Positions 18,125 to 28,351 of a stretch of 64,000 nucleotides of DNA are shown here, in pieces (the first letter of the stretch is position 1; each line of letters begins with the position of its first letter). The position numbers and the translations under genes were made by a program. The stretch spans positions 1-64,000 of the forward strand of contig NZ_NEFZ01000006.1 in the NCBI RefSeq assembly GCF_002135205.1, given 5' to 3'. Under the pieces are notes generated by a model. The model was given only the letters and a program-made list of their open reading frames with translations. It had not been told where the DNA came from and searched no databases. The stretch comes from Acinetobacter sp. ANC 4204. GTDB lineage: Bacteria > Pseudomonadota > Gammaproteobacteria > Pseudomonadales > Moraxellaceae.

Positions 18125-18149
18125 ACTTGAACTTTCCTAAATAAAACGA

Positions 18150-18980
18150 TTATTTGCTACTTTCACTTAGCTCTTGAGCAAGTTCCTGACTGCGTTTTTG
18201 AGCAGCAGCCAATGCAGCTTGGATATTTTGTGAAATTTGTGCACGATCAAACACTTCAAGTGCCGCTTGGGTTGTACCATTCGGTGAAGTGACATTTTTA
18301 CGCAATTCAGCTGGTGTATTTGAGCTGGTAATTGCCATTTGCGCCGCACCCAATGCAGTTTGCAACGTCAATGCCGTTGCCACTTTTTCATCTAGGCCGA
18401 GGTTTTTACCTGCACGGATCATGCTTTCCATCATATAGAAAAAATAAGCAGGACCTGAACCAGACACCGCAGTCACCGCATCAATCTGCGCTTCCTCACC
18501 TACCCATAAAGTTAAGCCAGTCGCAGCAAGTACTTGGCCCGCCAAATCACGGTCTTCTTTATCTACAGCCTCAGTGGCATATAAACCATGCGCACCTGTT
18601 TGTACTAAAGCAGGCGTATTTGGCATTACACGCACAATACGATCACTGCCAGCGAGTGCAGCAATCGTGGCAATTTCAGCACCCGCAACAATTGAAATAA
18701 TCAACTTGCCGTCAAATAAACCGTTTAATGGTTTTAAAACATTGGCTAAAACTTGAGGTTTAACCGCTAAGACCACGACATCGGCTTCACGAATAGCAGA
18801 TGCGTTATCCTCAGTCACCACCAAGTCTTTTTCAGCCAATAAATGACGAACTTGTTCAACAGGATCAGAAACCGTAATGCGAGTTGAAGGTAAACCACGT
18901 GAAATCAAGCCACCAATGAGGGCTTGAGCCATGTTACCACCGCCGATAAAACAAATATTACGATTCAGCACTGCGCTCAT
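18150..18980 (-). CDS. proC: Pyrroline-5-carboxylate reductase
   Basis: This enzyme catalyses the last step of proline synthesis, the NADPH-dependent reduction of 1-pyrroline-5-carboxylate. The 276-residue protein has the dinucleotide-binding start FIGGGNMAQALIGGL (residues ~11-25), the middle segment VVLAVKPQ, and the family signature near residues 220-245 (PAELRKNVTSPNGTT). Its length is normal. It precedes yggT and follows tilS by 28 bases on the same strand, suggesting an accA-tilS-proC-yggT transcription unit. Confidence 0.97.
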   Translation of the reverse strand: MSAVLNRNICFIGGGNMAQALIGGLISRGLPSTRITVSDPVEQVRHLLAEKDLVVTEDNASAIREADVVVLAVKPQVLANVLKPLNGLFDGKLIISIVAGAEIATIAALAGSDRIVRVMPNTPALVQTGAHGLYATEAVDKEDRDLAGQVLAATGLTLWVGEEAQIDAVTAVSGSGPAYFFYMMESMIRAGKNLGLDEKVATALTLQTALGAAQMAITSSNTPAELRKNVTSPNGTTQAALEVFDRAQISQNIQAALAAAQKRSQELAQELSESSK

Positions 18981-19008
18981 GATTATTTCTCTATCTCGAA
19001 TTTTTTAA

Positions 19009-20355
19009 CTAAGCAATTAAATTTGGTTGCCATCCACCCGCTTCACAATAAGCTGACTCGATCAACCAAAATCCTTTAGGCGTAAAAACACCAAGCATAA
19101 CATTATCTATGCTTAATATTTGTATTGTGTGACGTTGCCATGGAAAAATTTGTGCACTTTGAATGGCTTTTTTCAATGGCCAAGCCCCAACACGCCCATG
19201 TAAATGTAATTTTTCCCCGCCTAAGCGTGGTTTTATTTGTAAAGGCTGCTCTAATAATTTAGCAGACAGCCCATATTTTTGTGTTTCAATCTGATATTGC
19301 CCAGATGCCAGATTATAGCTTTGATGTAGGCTAAAATGCTGTTCAATTGGTTCAAGTGTCTGAGATTGCTCCGCCAAATACTCGGTCTTATGGACTCGAA
19401 AGAGTTGCTGTTGATAACGCACATAATAGTATTGATTCCAATGCAAAGCGGCCTGAGCATCGACTTTGGATTCAATCACCTCATCAAATAGGCGTTGCAC
19501 CATATCAAAAGCAGGACGATATAAGTCCTCACCTTTCATCCAAGCAGACAACAGCTGTCGCTGTCTCGGTGCTGATAACTGACGAAATGAAGTTAAATTT
19601 AAAACCGAAGCATCCCCACAACTGGCCCAGTCTTGCGCCAACACATCGGTCAAAATGGATTCAGCATCTTGCATCAAATAACTGGTACGTGCCAAAGCTT
19701 GCTGCATTTTCGGAAAGCGTTGTTCTAAGATTGGCCATAATTCGGCTCGACACCATGCCCGATCATAACTGGTATCAAAATTGGTTTGGTCTTGAATATT
19801 TCTCAGTTGCATATCAGCAGCCCACAGCTCAATTTGCTGTCTGGACAAAGCCAATAGCGGGCGCCAAATTGTAAATTGCTCTCGTATGTCGAGGCTCTGC
19901 ATGGCGGCAAGTCCATGAATCCCTGCACCAGAGAGTAATCGGAGTAAGATAGTTTCGGCCTGATCTTGTTGATGATGCGCGAGAACTAAAATTTCATTGG
20001 CAAGAAGATGCTTCTGAAAGGCAGCATAACGTGCACTGCGGGCTTGGCTTTCTACATTGCCTGTATCAACATCGACCGCTTGAATCACACAGGGAACATC
20101 CAAGACATAGCACTGTTCTTGAACAAAGCTGCCCCACTGTGGACTGACATCCTGCAATTGATGATCAATATAAATGGCGCGAGTGCGCTTGGGAAATAAA
20201 TGAGACATCAAATGGAGTAGTAACATGGAATCCATGCCACCACTACATCCGATTAAAAAATGAGGCTGTTCAGGTGTATCCTGAAACTCAGTTAAGACGC
20301 TAGTCCTAAATTGTCGCTGCCAAACTTCATTAAACGTTGGTAACGTGCTTCGCAT
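19009..20355 (-). CDS. tilS: tRNA(Ile)-lysidine synthase
   Basis: TilS attaches lysine to C34 of the CAU-anticodon tRNA-Ile so that it reads AUA, an essential ATP-using step. The 448-residue protein has the PP-loop SGGMDS (38-43), the [20 protein letters not shown] motif at ~125-144, and a C-terminal TilS-type domain with [13 protein letters not shown]. The start overlaps the end of accA by 64 bases. The next Met is inside the PP-loop, so the long start must be used unless a rare codon serves. The ribosome-binding site is weak, which suggests translation coupled to accA. Confidence 0.95.
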   Translation of the reverse strand: MRSTLPTFNEVWQRQFRTSVLTEFQDTPEQPHFLIGCSGGMDSMLLLHLMSHLFPKRTRAIYIDHQLQDVSPQWGSFVQEQCYVLDVPCVIQAVDVDTGNVESQARSARYAAFQKHLLANEILVLAHHQQDQAETILLRLLSGAGIHGLAAMQSLDIREQFTIWRPLLALSRQQIELWAADMQLRNIQDQTNFDTSYDRAWCRAELWPILEQRFPKMQQALARTSYLMQDAESILTDVLAQDWASCGDASVLNLTSFRQLSAPRQRQLLSAWMKGEDLYRPAFDMVQRLFDEVIESKVDAQAALHWNQYYYVRYQQQLFRVHKTEYLAEQSQTLEPIEQHFSLHQSYNLASGQYQIETQKYGLSAKLLEQPLQIKPRLGGEKLHLHGRVGAWPLKKAIQSAQIFPWQRHTIQILSIDNVMLGVFTPKGFWLIESAYCEAGGWQPNLIA

Positions 20356-21116
20356 CGTTCATTCGCATCCATCGGTTGCAACTCAGCCAAAGCATCTTTT
20401 AAAACAGTTTTTAAAGCATGCATGACCTGTTCTGGGTGGAGGTGAGCACCTTCACCTTCATCGACCACGTATTCAACAACACCCATTTTCTGTAATTTTT
20501 CAGCAGTCAATGCCAAAGCTTCACTAGCTTGCTCTGCTTTTTCAGCTGTTTTCCATAAAATAGATGCACAGCCTTCAGGTGAAATGACTGAATAAATACT
20601 ATGGGACAACATCACCACACGGTCAGCCACACCAATACCCAGTGCGCCACCTGAACCGCCTTCACCAAGTACGGTTGCAATCACTGGCACTTTCAAGCTT
20701 GAAAGTTGTGCCAAAGACGTGGCAATTGCCTCAGCCTGACCACGTTCTTCTGCACCCACACCTGGATATGCACCCATGGTGTCAATAAAGGTAAAGACGG
20801 GTAGATTAAAACGTTCAGCCATATCGAGTAAACGTTGTGATTTACGGTAACCTTCTGGGTTACTCATACCAAAGTTATGTTGTAACTTTTCACGCGTACT
20901 ACGACCACGGTGTTGACCCACAATCATGACTGGCTGACCATCAAAGCGAGCTAATCCACCGATCATTGCACCATCATCACCAAATAAGCGATCACCATGC
21001 AAAGCATCAAATTCGGTAAAAATTTCACTCACATAATCTAAAAATTGCGGACGCTCAGGATGACGTGCAATTTGAACCGTCGTCCATGCTTTGGATTGCG
21101 CAGCTTTATTCTTCAT
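20292..21116 (-). CDS. accA: Acetyl-CoA carboxylase carboxyltransferase subunit alpha
   Basis: This is half of the carboxyltransferase that makes malonyl-CoA for fatty-acid synthesis; it partners AccD. The 274 residues include [17 protein letters not shown] near the N-terminus and the crotonase-fold core [25 protein letters not shown] and [11 protein letters not shown]. It is about 45 residues shorter than the E. coli protein at the N-terminus, as expected for Acinetobacter-type AccA. It overlaps tilS at its 3' end. Confidence 0.97.
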   Translation of the reverse strand: MKNKAAQSKAWTTVQIARHPERPQFLDYVSEIFTEFDALHGDRLFGDDGAMIGGLARFDGQPVMIVGQHRGRSTREKLQHNFGMSNPEGYRKSQRLLDMAERFNLPVFTFIDTMGAYPGVGAEERGQAEAIATSLAQLSSLKVPVIATVLGEGGSGGALGIGVADRVVMLSHSIYSVISPEGCASILWKTAEKAEQASEALALTAEKLQKMGVVEYVVDEGEGAHLHPEQVMHALKTVLKDALAELQPMDANERCEARYQRLMKFGSDNLGLAS

Positions 21117-21146
21117 AGCTCAACCATAAATCCCTAATTGACCAAT

Positions 21147-22670
21147 TTATTCATCGACAAATTGTTCTGATTGGATATCCAGCTCAACATCCCAATGCTT
21201 AAATTGCGCTTGCTCATCATGCAAGTCTGCAACCAGCAAAGGCCATTGCGCGGCATTACCAGAAACACTCAGCTGCCATTGTTGCGCATTGCCTACTGTT
21301 AATTCAATGGCAGGAAGCATCTGATCGCTACGACTATGATTGAGTAAAACAGCAAGGCGAAGTAGCAAACACAGATAGACTAATTTGTTGCCGCCGACTT
21401 TCATCACATCGACACGGGCGTCACTGCGCAGCTTACGGCGATGATGCGCTACCAAATGCGACAAATGGTTTTGATCAATTTGCGAGAAGCCCGCAATGTC
21501 CGAATGTTGCAATAAATATGCGCCATGACGATGGTAGCCGGCATGGCTAATCGCCAAACCAATTTCATGCAGATAAGCCGCACGACGCAGTAAATCACTG
21601 TCTTCTGTGGTTAATTTTAGTGACTCTGCCACGCCATCAAACAAATGTTGAGCCATGTTCACAACTCGTTCCGCTTGTTTTGGATCGGCGTTATAACGGC
21701 CCATCAACGCTTGTACAGAACGATCTCGGATATCTTCATGTTGAAAACGCCCCAGTAAGTCGTACATGACCCCTTCGCGCAGGGCACCATCTGAATACAC
21801 CAACTTATCCAGTTCAAGTACATCAAAAATGGCGTAAAGAATAGCAATCCCGGCTGGCAAAACTGCTCGACGGTCTTCTTTTAAACCATCAAACTCCATC
21901 TCGGAGACGTGTTTATATTTGAGCAATTTTTCTTTGAGCTTATCTAAACCGTCACGGGTCAGTTCTTCTTTTTCATTACTCCAGCCCATATTTACGGTAA
22001 TTTGACGACACGCTTTGATGGTTCCACTCGAACCGACCACCGTATCCCAACCCGCTTCTTTATAGGTATTGGCAATCCCTGACAGCTCCTTACGTGCTGC
22101 AACCACCGCTTTATCAAAACTTTTTTGGTTTATTTCACCATCGACAAAGAAGGCTTTGGTAAACGCCACACAGCCCATTTGTAAAGATTCGGTATGAATC
22201 GGCTCAAATTCTTCACCAATAATCAGCTCAGTTGAACCACCGCCAATATCAATCACAAGGCGACGTCCACTGTTCTCCATGGTGTGGGATACGCCCAAAT
22301 AAATCAAACGTGCTTCTTCACGGCCAGCAATAATTTCAATATGTTTAGGTAAAATTTCTGCCGCTTTTTGAATAAACTCATGACCATTTTTAGCTTGACG
22401 CAGCGCGTTGGTCGCCACAATTCTTAAACGGTTTGGTTGAACTGAACTTAAACGACCAACAAAGCGGGATAAACAGGCCAAACCACGCTGCTGTGCAGCT
22501 TCTGTTAAATTTTTATTTTCATCTAAACCCGCAGCTAACTGTACCTTTTCTGACATTGACGCAACTTTTTTCACTTCGCCATGATCCACACGTGCAATTG
22601 CCAAGTGGAAACTGTTCGACCCCATATCGATGGCAGCAAGTAACTCTTCATCAATCAAAAAATCAGACAT
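21147..22670 (-). CDS. ppx: Exopolyphosphatase (Ppx/GppA family)
   Basis: This enzyme degrades inorganic polyphosphate from its ends; GppA relatives cleave pppGpp. The 507-residue protein has the actin-like ATPase start AAIDMGSNSFHLAIARV, the phosphate loop VIDIGGGSTELIIG (~140-153), and a C-terminal HD-like region (AYLHEIGLAISHAGYHRH) as in the long Ppx form. No ppk is adjacent. It reads away from trxA, and the 263-base gap between them holds both promoters. Confidence 0.93.
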   Translation of the reverse strand: MSDFLIDEELLAAIDMGSNSFHLAIARVDHGEVKKVASMSEKVQLAAGLDENKNLTEAAQQRGLACLSRFVGRLSSVQPNRLRIVATNALRQAKNGHEFIQKAAEILPKHIEIIAGREEARLIYLGVSHTMENSGRRLVIDIGGGSTELIIGEEFEPIHTESLQMGCVAFTKAFFVDGEINQKSFDKAVVAARKELSGIANTYKEAGWDTVVGSSGTIKACRQITVNMGWSNEKEELTRDGLDKLKEKLLKYKHVSEMEFDGLKEDRRAVLPAGIAILYAIFDVLELDKLVYSDGALREGVMYDLLGRFQHEDIRDRSVQALMGRYNADPKQAERVVNMAQHLFDGVAESLKLTTEDSDLLRRAAYLHEIGLAISHAGYHRHGAYLLQHSDIAGFSQIDQNHLSHLVAHHRRKLRSDARVDVMKVGGNKLVYLCLLLRLAVLLNHSRSDQMLPAIELTVGNAQQWQLSVSGNAAQWPLLVADLHDEQAQFKHWDVELDIQSEQFVDE

Positions 22671-22933
22671 GATTTAATATAAACCTATACAGAATTGTCC
22701 TTAGATTAATTCACCTCCATGCAATTTAAAAGCCATTTATGGTTAGAAATTGACGAGCTTTTAAAATTTCAGCATATATGACAATTGTGTTACACGATCA
22801 GTAACATTGAGAGCTCCAATTAGACAAATTCAAACTAAAGGTTGAAAATTTAGTAATCCATCTACTCAGTGATAGCAGGCTATGACATACTATTAGCCAT
22901 AAAACTATCCAAAAATTGAAACTGGAGCTATCC

Positions 22934-23260
22934 ATGTCTGGCAATATCGTAAATACAACTGATACTAACTTCGACGCTGATGTACTTCAATCAGACGTTC
23001 CTGTGCTTGTTGACTTCTGGGCAGGCTGGTGTGCGCCATGTAAAGCGATTGCACCTGTATTAGAAGTATTGGCGAACGAATACGAAGGTAAAGTGAAAAT
23101 CGTTAAAGTTGACGTAACTGCTTGTGAACAAACGGCTGTGAACTACAACATCCGTAACATTCCTGCACTATTGATGTTTAAAAATGGTGAAGTTGTGGCT
23201 CAACAAGTGGGCGCTGCACCAAAATCGAAACTAACTGCTTTCATCGACGAAAACATTTAA
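22934..23260 (+). CDS. trxA: Thioredoxin 1
   Basis: This is a 108-residue cytoplasmic disulfide reductase. The active site reads WCAPC (Cys33, Cys36) instead of the usual WCGPC. The family cis-proline sits in NIPALLMF. The ATG at 22934 was chosen because GGAG (22924-22927) is correctly spaced and MSGNIVNTTD matches the family; an in-frame ATG at 22916 was rejected. It is followed by its own terminator, and rho lies downstream in the same direction, a common gammaproteobacterial order. Confidence 0.96.
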   Translation: MSGNIVNTTDTNFDADVLQSDVPVLVDFWAGWCAPCKAIAPVLEVLANEYEGKVKIVKVDVTACEQTAVNYNIRNIPALLMFKNGEVVAQQVGAAPKSKLTAFIDENI

Positions 23261-23283
23261 ACCTCGATTTAGAGCACATCATG

Positions 23284-23312
23284 AAATACGCTGTTTAAAC
23301 AACAGCGTATTT
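23284..23312 (+). terminator. Terminator after trxA
   Basis: AAATACGCTGTT (23284-23295) and AACAGCGTATTT (23301-23312) form a 12-base hairpin followed by a T-run. Confidence 0.9.
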
Positions 23313-23326
23313 TTTTCGGCTATAAA

Positions 23327-23355
23327 TTGACAAGTTTGACTTTCTCTCTTATATT
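23327..23355 (+). promoter_or_regulatory. Sigma-70 promoter of rho
   Basis: TTGACA (23327-23332) and TATATT (23350-23355) are 17 bases apart, a near-consensus promoter. It leaves a rho leader of about 230 bases, which suggests leader-based feedback control as known for rho elsewhere. Just before the start codon the leader contains ACCTCCT (23585-23591), the sequence of the anti-Shine-Dalgarno rather than a Shine-Dalgarno. Confidence 0.75.
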
Positions 23356-23591
23356 GCTTGCTCAAGAGATAAAGGATTATCCAATCCTGTCATTTTCTTA
23401 AAAGACACAACACATAAGATCGCCGCTCGGCAATACAAATTGTTTTGACACGCTTCTCTTCAAACAATGAATCAGTCCTCTGAATTGTTATTGTGCAAAT
23501 ACAATTGCGTTACTTCATTGCATGTCCGCGGCTAAATGTTGCTTCCTTTTCATCCTGTATCCTAGAATTTTTGATTCTTATCTGACCTCCT

Positions 23592-24860
23592 ATGAATTTA
23601 ACCGAACTCAAGAAAAAACCGATTGGCGAACTCATCAAAATTGCTGAATTTATGGGCCTTGAAGGAATGGCTCGTAACCGTAAGCAAGACATTATTTTTG
23701 CCATCTTAAAGCGCCATGCGATGAATGGCGAAGAGATCTTTGGTGATGGCGTTTTGGAAATTCTGTCAGATGGCTTCGGCTTCTTACGCTCTGCAGCAGG
23801 TTCTTACCTTGCAGGTCCAGACGACATTTATGTTAGCCCATCTCAAATTCGTCGTTTTAATCTCCGTACTGGTGACACCATTACGGGAACGATTCGCCCA
23901 CCAAAAGAAGGCGAACGTTATTTTGCACTGTTAAAAGTGAATCAAATTAACTACGACACCCCTGAAAACTCTCGTAATAAGATTTTATTTGAAAACCTAA
24001 CGCCATTATTCCCGACTGAACAGTTGGTGATGGAACTTGGTAACGGCACCACTGAAGATTTAACTGCACGTGTAGTCGACTTAGTTGCACCCATTGGTAA
24101 AGGTCAACGTTCAATTATCGTTGCGCCGCCAAAAGCGGGGAAAACCATGTTATTACAAAACATCGCCCAGTCGATTGTACGTAATAACCCAGAGTGCTTC
24201 CTCATCGTTCTTCTGATTGATGAACGTCCTGAAGAAGTAACAGAAATGGAACGTACAGTTCGTGGCGAAGTGATTGCGTCAACGTTTGATGAATCTCCTG
24301 CTCGTCACGTTCAAGTGGCTGAAATGGTGATTGAAAAAGCCAAACGTTTGGTTGAACACAAAAAAGACGTTGTGATTCTTCTCGACTCCATTACCCGTTT
24401 AGCACGTGCATACAACACCGTTGTGCCTTCATCAGGTAAAGTTTTAACTGGTGGTGTCGATGCACATGCACTTGAGCGCCCTAAGCGTTTCTTCGGTGCA
24501 GCACGTAATATTGAAGAAGGTGGTTCACTGACCATCATTTCTACAGCCTTGATTGAAACAGGCAGTAAAATGGATGAAGTGATCTACGAAGAATTCAAAG
24601 GTACTGGTAACCAAGAAATTACGCTAGACCGCCGTATTGCTGAAAAACGTGTCTTCCCTGCGATGAACATCAAAAAATCAGGTACACGTCGTGAAGAACG
24701 CTTAATGTCTGAAGATAACCTTCGTAAGGTCTGGATTTTACGTAAGTTACTTCATACCCAAGATGAACTCGCAGCAATGGAGTTCCTACTTGATCGTATG
24801 AAAGAAACTAAAACCAATGATGATTTCTTTGACCAAATGAAACGTAAAGCAACCAGCTAA
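23592..24860 (+). CDS. rho: Transcription termination factor Rho
   Basis: Rho is a hexameric RNA helicase that ends transcription at untranslated RNA. The 422 residues have the N-terminal Rho domain ([15 protein letters not shown]), the RNA-binding cold-shock domain with DGFGFLRS and [20 protein letters not shown], Walker A APPKAGKT and Walker [15 protein letters not shown]. Length and sequence are very close to E. coli Rho, without an insertion. A strong terminator follows. Confidence 0.98.
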   Translation: MNLTELKKKPIGELIKIAEFMGLEGMARNRKQDIIFAILKRHAMNGEEIFGDGVLEILSDGFGFLRSAAGSYLAGPDDIYVSPSQIRRFNLRTGDTITGTIRPPKEGERYFALLKVNQINYDTPENSRNKILFENLTPLFPTEQLVMELGNGTTEDLTARVVDLVAPIGKGQRSIIVAPPKAGKTMLLQNIAQSIVRNNPECFLIVLLIDERPEEVTEMERTVRGEVIASTFDESPARHVQVAEMVIEKAKRLVEHKKDVVILLDSITRLARAYNTVVPSSGKVLTGGVDAHALERPKRFFGAARNIEEGGSLTIISTALIETGSKMDEVIYEEFKGTGNQEITLDRRIAEKRVFPAMNIKKSGTRREERLMSEDNLRKVWILRKLLHTQDELAAMEFLLDRMKETKTNDDFFDQMKRKATS

Positions 24861-24875
24861 TCTGACTAATCTTAT

Positions 24876-24904
24876 AAAAAGGCTGTCTCTAGGACAGCCT
24901 TTTT
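24876..24904 (+). terminator. Terminator after rho
   Basis: AAAAAGGCTGTC (24876-24887) and GACAGCCTTTTT (24893-24904) form a 12-base hairpin with a T-run. Confidence 0.92.
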
Positions 24905-25181
24905 ATTTGGTTGACACCACTTACACAATGAAACATTTCAAAGCACGGTATGTAAACTTATTTGCAAGTTTTTGATAAACAAAAATTTGAAATAAAAAAG
25001 CTCCATCTTTTTAGATGTTTATTCGGCATTTATCCAATATAAACCCTGCTATTAATTGTTATTTTCTGTTAAAAAATCACTGTTTTTAGACCATTTTTAT
25101 CACTTTTTTCACCTTAGCTAGTAGCAATTCAAAATGCGCAGTGATAGCATATTTGCAGACCAGTTAGACTGCTCCTGCGTT

Positions 25182-25243
25182 GTTAGTCCCTAACAAAATT
25201 AGGAACAATAAAAGCATACAACAGACTAACGTCGGTTTTTTTT
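25182..25243 (+). promoter_or_regulatory. Structured leader upstream of the alanine-rich lipoprotein gene
   Basis: A nested inverted repeat lies 27 bases before the start codon: GTTAGTC (25182-25188) pairs with GACTAAC (25224-25230), and inside it CCTAA (25189-25193) pairs with TTAGG (25199-25203). An 8-base T-run (25236-25243) follows. It could be a leader, a processed end or a small-RNA terminator. The rest of 24905-25181 is AT-rich with no gene seen. Confidence 0.35.
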
Positions 25244-25269
25244 AATCTCATATTTTAGAGAGTGATGCC

Positions 25270-25527
25270 ATGTTATTCAAAAAAATCGCTATTGCTGCTG
25301 CAGTTGCTACTACTTTAGCTTTCGTTGGCTGTGCTAAGAAAGAAGAAGCTCCTGCTGCTGCTGCTGCATCTGAAGTTGCTGCTGCATCTGAAGCTGTTCA
25401 AGCTGCTTCTGAAGTTGCTGTAGACGCTGCTGCTGCTGCTTCTGAAGCTACTGCTGCTGCTTCTGACGCTACTGCTGCTGCTTCTGACGTTGCTGCTACT
25501 GCTGCATCTGAAGCTAAAGCTCACTAA
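25270..25527 (+). CDS. Small alanine-rich repeat lipoprotein
   Basis: This 85-residue protein has a signal peptide ending FVGC, with Cys21 as the likely lipidated residue, so it is probably membrane-anchored in the periplasm. After KKEEAP, the mature part is almost only Ala, Ser, Glu/Asp, Val and Thr. Ser-Glu or Ser-Asp pairs occur at residues 34, 40, 47, 58, 65, 72 and 80, close to a seven-residue period. This suggests an alanine coiled coil like Lpp or OprI, but no sequence match to those was recognised. The gene has its own leader and a strong terminator, as expected for an abundant small lipoprotein. The function is unknown. Confidence 0.8.
   Translation: MLFKKIAIAAAVATTLAFVGCAKKEEAPAAAAASEVAAASEAVQAASEVAVDAAAAASEATAAASDATAAASDVAATAASEAKAH
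25349..25518 (+). repeat. Degenerate ~21-base coding repeat
   Basis: Units resembling GCTGCTGCTTCTGAAGCTACT recur in tandem inside the alanine-rich lipoprotein gene, encoding the near-heptad A-A-A-S-(E/D)-x-x pattern. The units are degenerate but share GCTGCTGC and TCTGA cores, so copy number could vary by slippage. Confidence 0.65.
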
Positions 25528-25546
25528 TCACTTTCGATTAGTCAGT

Positions 25547-25575
25547 AAAAAAGAGAGCCCTTGGCTCTCTTTTTT
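25547..25575 (+). terminator. Terminator after the alanine-rich lipoprotein gene
   Basis: AAAAAAGAGAGCC (25547-25559) and GGCTCTCTTTTTT (25563-25575) form a tight hairpin with a long T-run. Confidence 0.92.
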
Positions 25576-25661
25576 TATGCTGAAAATTTAGTTTAAGACT
25601 TTGCTACCCATTATCAGTAGCAAGTCAGCTTAAACCTACACCTGAAGCAAAAAAAAGCAGA

Positions 25662-25958
25662 TCAATCGATCTGCTCATTTCCCACACGCTGGCGGAATTT
25701 CTGCCCTGCGCGGAAGGTTACTACACGGCGTGCAGAAATCGGAATTTCTTCACCCGTTTTCGGGTTACGACCTGGACGTTGACGTTTATCACGCAACTCA
25801 AAGTTACCGAAACCAGAAAGTTTAACTTGCTCACCAGAGATTAGCGCTTGGCTAATCTCATCAAAAAACAACTCGACCATTTGTTTAGCTTCACGACGGT
25901 TTAAACTCGTGAGCTCACTTAGATGGTCAGCCATTTCCGCTTTTGTTAATGCTGTCAT
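25662..25958 (-). CDS. ihfA: Integration host factor subunit alpha
   Basis: This is a DNA-bending nucleoid protein that works as a heterodimer with IHF-beta. Its 98 residues match the family: [11 protein letters not shown] at the start, [12 protein letters not shown] in the beta sheet, and the arm [21 protein letters not shown] with the intercalating proline. The start ATG overlaps the end of pheT by 4 bases (ATGA), the normal pheT-ihfA coupling. Confidence 0.98.
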   Translation of the reverse strand: MTALTKAEMADHLSELTSLNRREAKQMVELFFDEISQALISGEQVKLSGFGNFELRDKRQRPGRNPKTGEEIPISARRVVTFRAGQKFRQRVGNEQID

Positions 25959-28336
25959 GAAGCCCTCAATGTCGCCTGATAAGTGTTTTCCAACACGTGT
26001 AAAATATGATCCATACCGGATTTAATTTCAGCATCTTCAAGCGTACGTGATGGGTGCTGCCAAAGAAGTGCAAATGCCAATGAACGCTTACCTTCTTCAA
26101 CGCCTTGCCCAGTGTACACATCGAACAACCAAGTCGAGTCTAAAAGCTCACCACCTGTTTTTTCGATAAGTTGCTGAATTTCACTTACATTTATCTTATC
26201 ACTAATTAAAAGCGCAATATCACGTCTAACCGACGGAAAACGTGATAATTCTGTAAAATTAGATACATAAGTTTGCAAAACAGCCGATTGATCAAGTTCA
26301 GCCACCCAAGTTGTGCTCAAATCCAGTGCATCTTCTAAAGATGGATGTAATCGACCAAAGTAACCAATAGATTGACCATGGACTAAAACCTCAGCAGACT
26401 GACCCGGATGCAACCAACTACGTTCAGAGCGAACATATTCAACCTGCACACGACCTGCTGCCAATACTTCTTCAATTTCGCCTTTGAAATCAAAGAAATC
26501 CATAGCTTGAGGTTTAGCATGCCAAGTTTCTGACGTTTTTGCACCTGTTGCAATCACTGCAAGGGTAGGAATTTGTTTCAAATCATGAATAGATTCAGCA
26601 TCTTGATAGTCGAAACGTAAGCCGAGTTCAAAGAAACGCACACGACTTTGTTGGCGGTTTACGTTATATTGCACACACGGAATCAAACTAGAAAGCAGTG
26701 TTGAACGCATCACTGCTAAATCGCTTGAAATCGGGTTAGCCAAAGCCAAAGGATTCACAGCCGCATTGAGTTGCTTCTCAAGCTTTAAGTCTGCAAAGCT
26801 AAAGCTAATTGCTTCTTGATAACCCAAAGTCACAAGGGTTTGACGAAGCTGAGCCACTTCAAATTGGTCTTGATATTGAGCCAATTGCGCTTCAATTTTT
26901 GGCAAACTGATTTGAATATTGTCATAACCATGAATACGCGCAACTTCTTCAATCAGGTCTTGGTAGATCGCCATATCATAACGGTGTGAAGGCGGAACCA
27001 CTGACCACAGACCTTCTGCTTTAACCGTCACAGCACAACCTAAACGGGTCAATGCATCCGCAATAAATCCAGCATCTACGCGATAACCAAGCAATTGATC
27101 CACTTGCACTTGTTCCAGCTCAATCGCTTCACGCTTCGGTAAAACTGCCGTTTGTTCTACAGTTGTAATCGGACCGAACTCACCACCCGCCAATTCTGCA
27201 ATCAATTGTGATGCACGATGCATCGCGAGCATTGGTAATTCAAAATCGACACCACGTTCATAACGCTGCGACGCATCCGTATGTAAACCAAAACTACGCG
27301 CACGGCCCGCAATAGCTAATGGAGCAAAGAACGCAGACTCTAAGAAAATGTCTTGGGTTTCATCACTAACAGATGAAGACAAGCCACCCATGATGCCTGC
27401 AATCGCCAATGCTTTTTCATCATCCGCAATCACCATGACTTTTTCATTGAGCTCAACTTCTTGTTCATTCAGTAGAACCAATTTTTCAGTTGCATTCGCT
27501 TGACGAACTTGAACCGAACCTTGAATTTTCGCCGCATCAAAAGCATGTAACGGTTGACCCAACTCCATCAGTACATAGTTGGTAATATCAACCAAAATAC
27601 TGTGCTGACGAATCCCTGAGCGAACCAAAGCACGTTCCATCCACTCTGGGGTTGCTGCTTTGGTATTCACATTTTTAATCACACGACCTAAATAGCGTGG
27701 GCAGCCTTCCGTGCTCACCACAACTTTTTTCTCATCGGCAATAGTTGCAGCTACAGCATTAATTTCAGGTGCAGTCAGGGTCAGTTGATTAATCACCCCA
27801 ATTTCACGGGCAATACCACGAATACTGAAACAGTCACCACGGTTTGGCGTGATACTGATATCAATCACATGATCATCAAGCTGTAAATACTCACGAACAT
27901 CCACACCGACAGGTGCATCTGTAGGCAATTCTAAAAGACCATCAATTTTATCTTCTAAATCAATTTCAGACGCACCGCACAGCATACCTTGTGATTCAAT
28001 ACCACGAAGTTTGCCTTTTTTGATTTTGAAATCACCCGGAAGCACCGCACCAATGGTTGCCACAGGGGCTTTCATACCGACACGTACGTTTGGCGCGCCA
28101 CACACAATTTGCAATGGTTCACCTGAACCAATATTGACGGTTGTCACACGTAAACGGTCTGCATCAGGATGTTGTTCTACGGTCAATACCTCGCCAACAA
28201 CTACGCCAGTGAACGGTTTTGCCGCAGGCGATAAGTCATCGACTTCTAAGCCCAACATGGTTAGTTGGTCAGATAACGTATTGCTATCAACGGCTGGGTT
28301 CACCCATGTACGCAACCAATTTTCGCTAATTTTCAT
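25955..28336 (-). CDS. pheT: Phenylalanine-tRNA ligase beta subunit
   Basis: This is the editing and structural subunit of the alpha2-beta2 PheRS. The 793 residues show, in order, a tRNA-binding domain (~40-150, [19 protein letters not shown] in parts), B3/B4 editing regions ([21 protein letters not shown]), B5, the catalytic-like core and a C-terminal anticodon-binding domain ([16 protein letters not shown]). Its length is normal. It is separated from pheS by 154 bases that hold a palindromic repeat element. Confidence 0.98.
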   Translation of the reverse strand: MKISENWLRTWVNPAVDSNTLSDQLTMLGLEVDDLSPAAKPFTGVVVGEVLTVEQHPDADRLRVTTVNIGSGEPLQIVCGAPNVRVGMKAPVATIGAVLPGDFKIKKGKLRGIESQGMLCGASEIDLEDKIDGLLELPTDAPVGVDVREYLQLDDHVIDISITPNRGDCFSIRGIAREIGVINQLTLTAPEINAVAATIADEKKVVVSTEGCPRYLGRVIKNVNTKAATPEWMERALVRSGIRQHSILVDITNYVLMELGQPLHAFDAAKIQGSVQVRQANATEKLVLLNEQEVELNEKVMVIADDEKALAIAGIMGGLSSSVSDETQDIFLESAFFAPLAIAGRARSFGLHTDASQRYERGVDFELPMLAMHRASQLIAELAGGEFGPITTVEQTAVLPKREAIELEQVQVDQLLGYRVDAGFIADALTRLGCAVTVKAEGLWSVVPPSHRYDMAIYQDLIEEVARIHGYDNIQISLPKIEAQLAQYQDQFEVAQLRQTLVTLGYQEAISFSFADLKLEKQLNAAVNPLALANPISSDLAVMRSTLLSSLIPCVQYNVNRQQSRVRFFELGLRFDYQDAESIHDLKQIPTLAVIATGAKTSETWHAKPQAMDFFDFKGEIEEVLAAGRVQVEYVRSERSWLHPGQSAEVLVHGQSIGYFGRLHPSLEDALDLSTTWVAELDQSAVLQTYVSNFTELSRFPSVRRDIALLISDKINVSEIQQLIEKTGGELLDSTWLFDVYTGQGVEEGKRSLAFALLWQHPSRTLEDAEIKSGMDHILHVLENTYQATLRAS

Positions 28337-28351
28337 AAATTCAATTTCCTT

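Noticed and set aside
25315..25524. Serine-rich minus-strand reading frame
   Set aside because: It is the reverse complement of the alanine-repeat lipoprotein gene; the composition is an artefact of the GCTGCT repeat.
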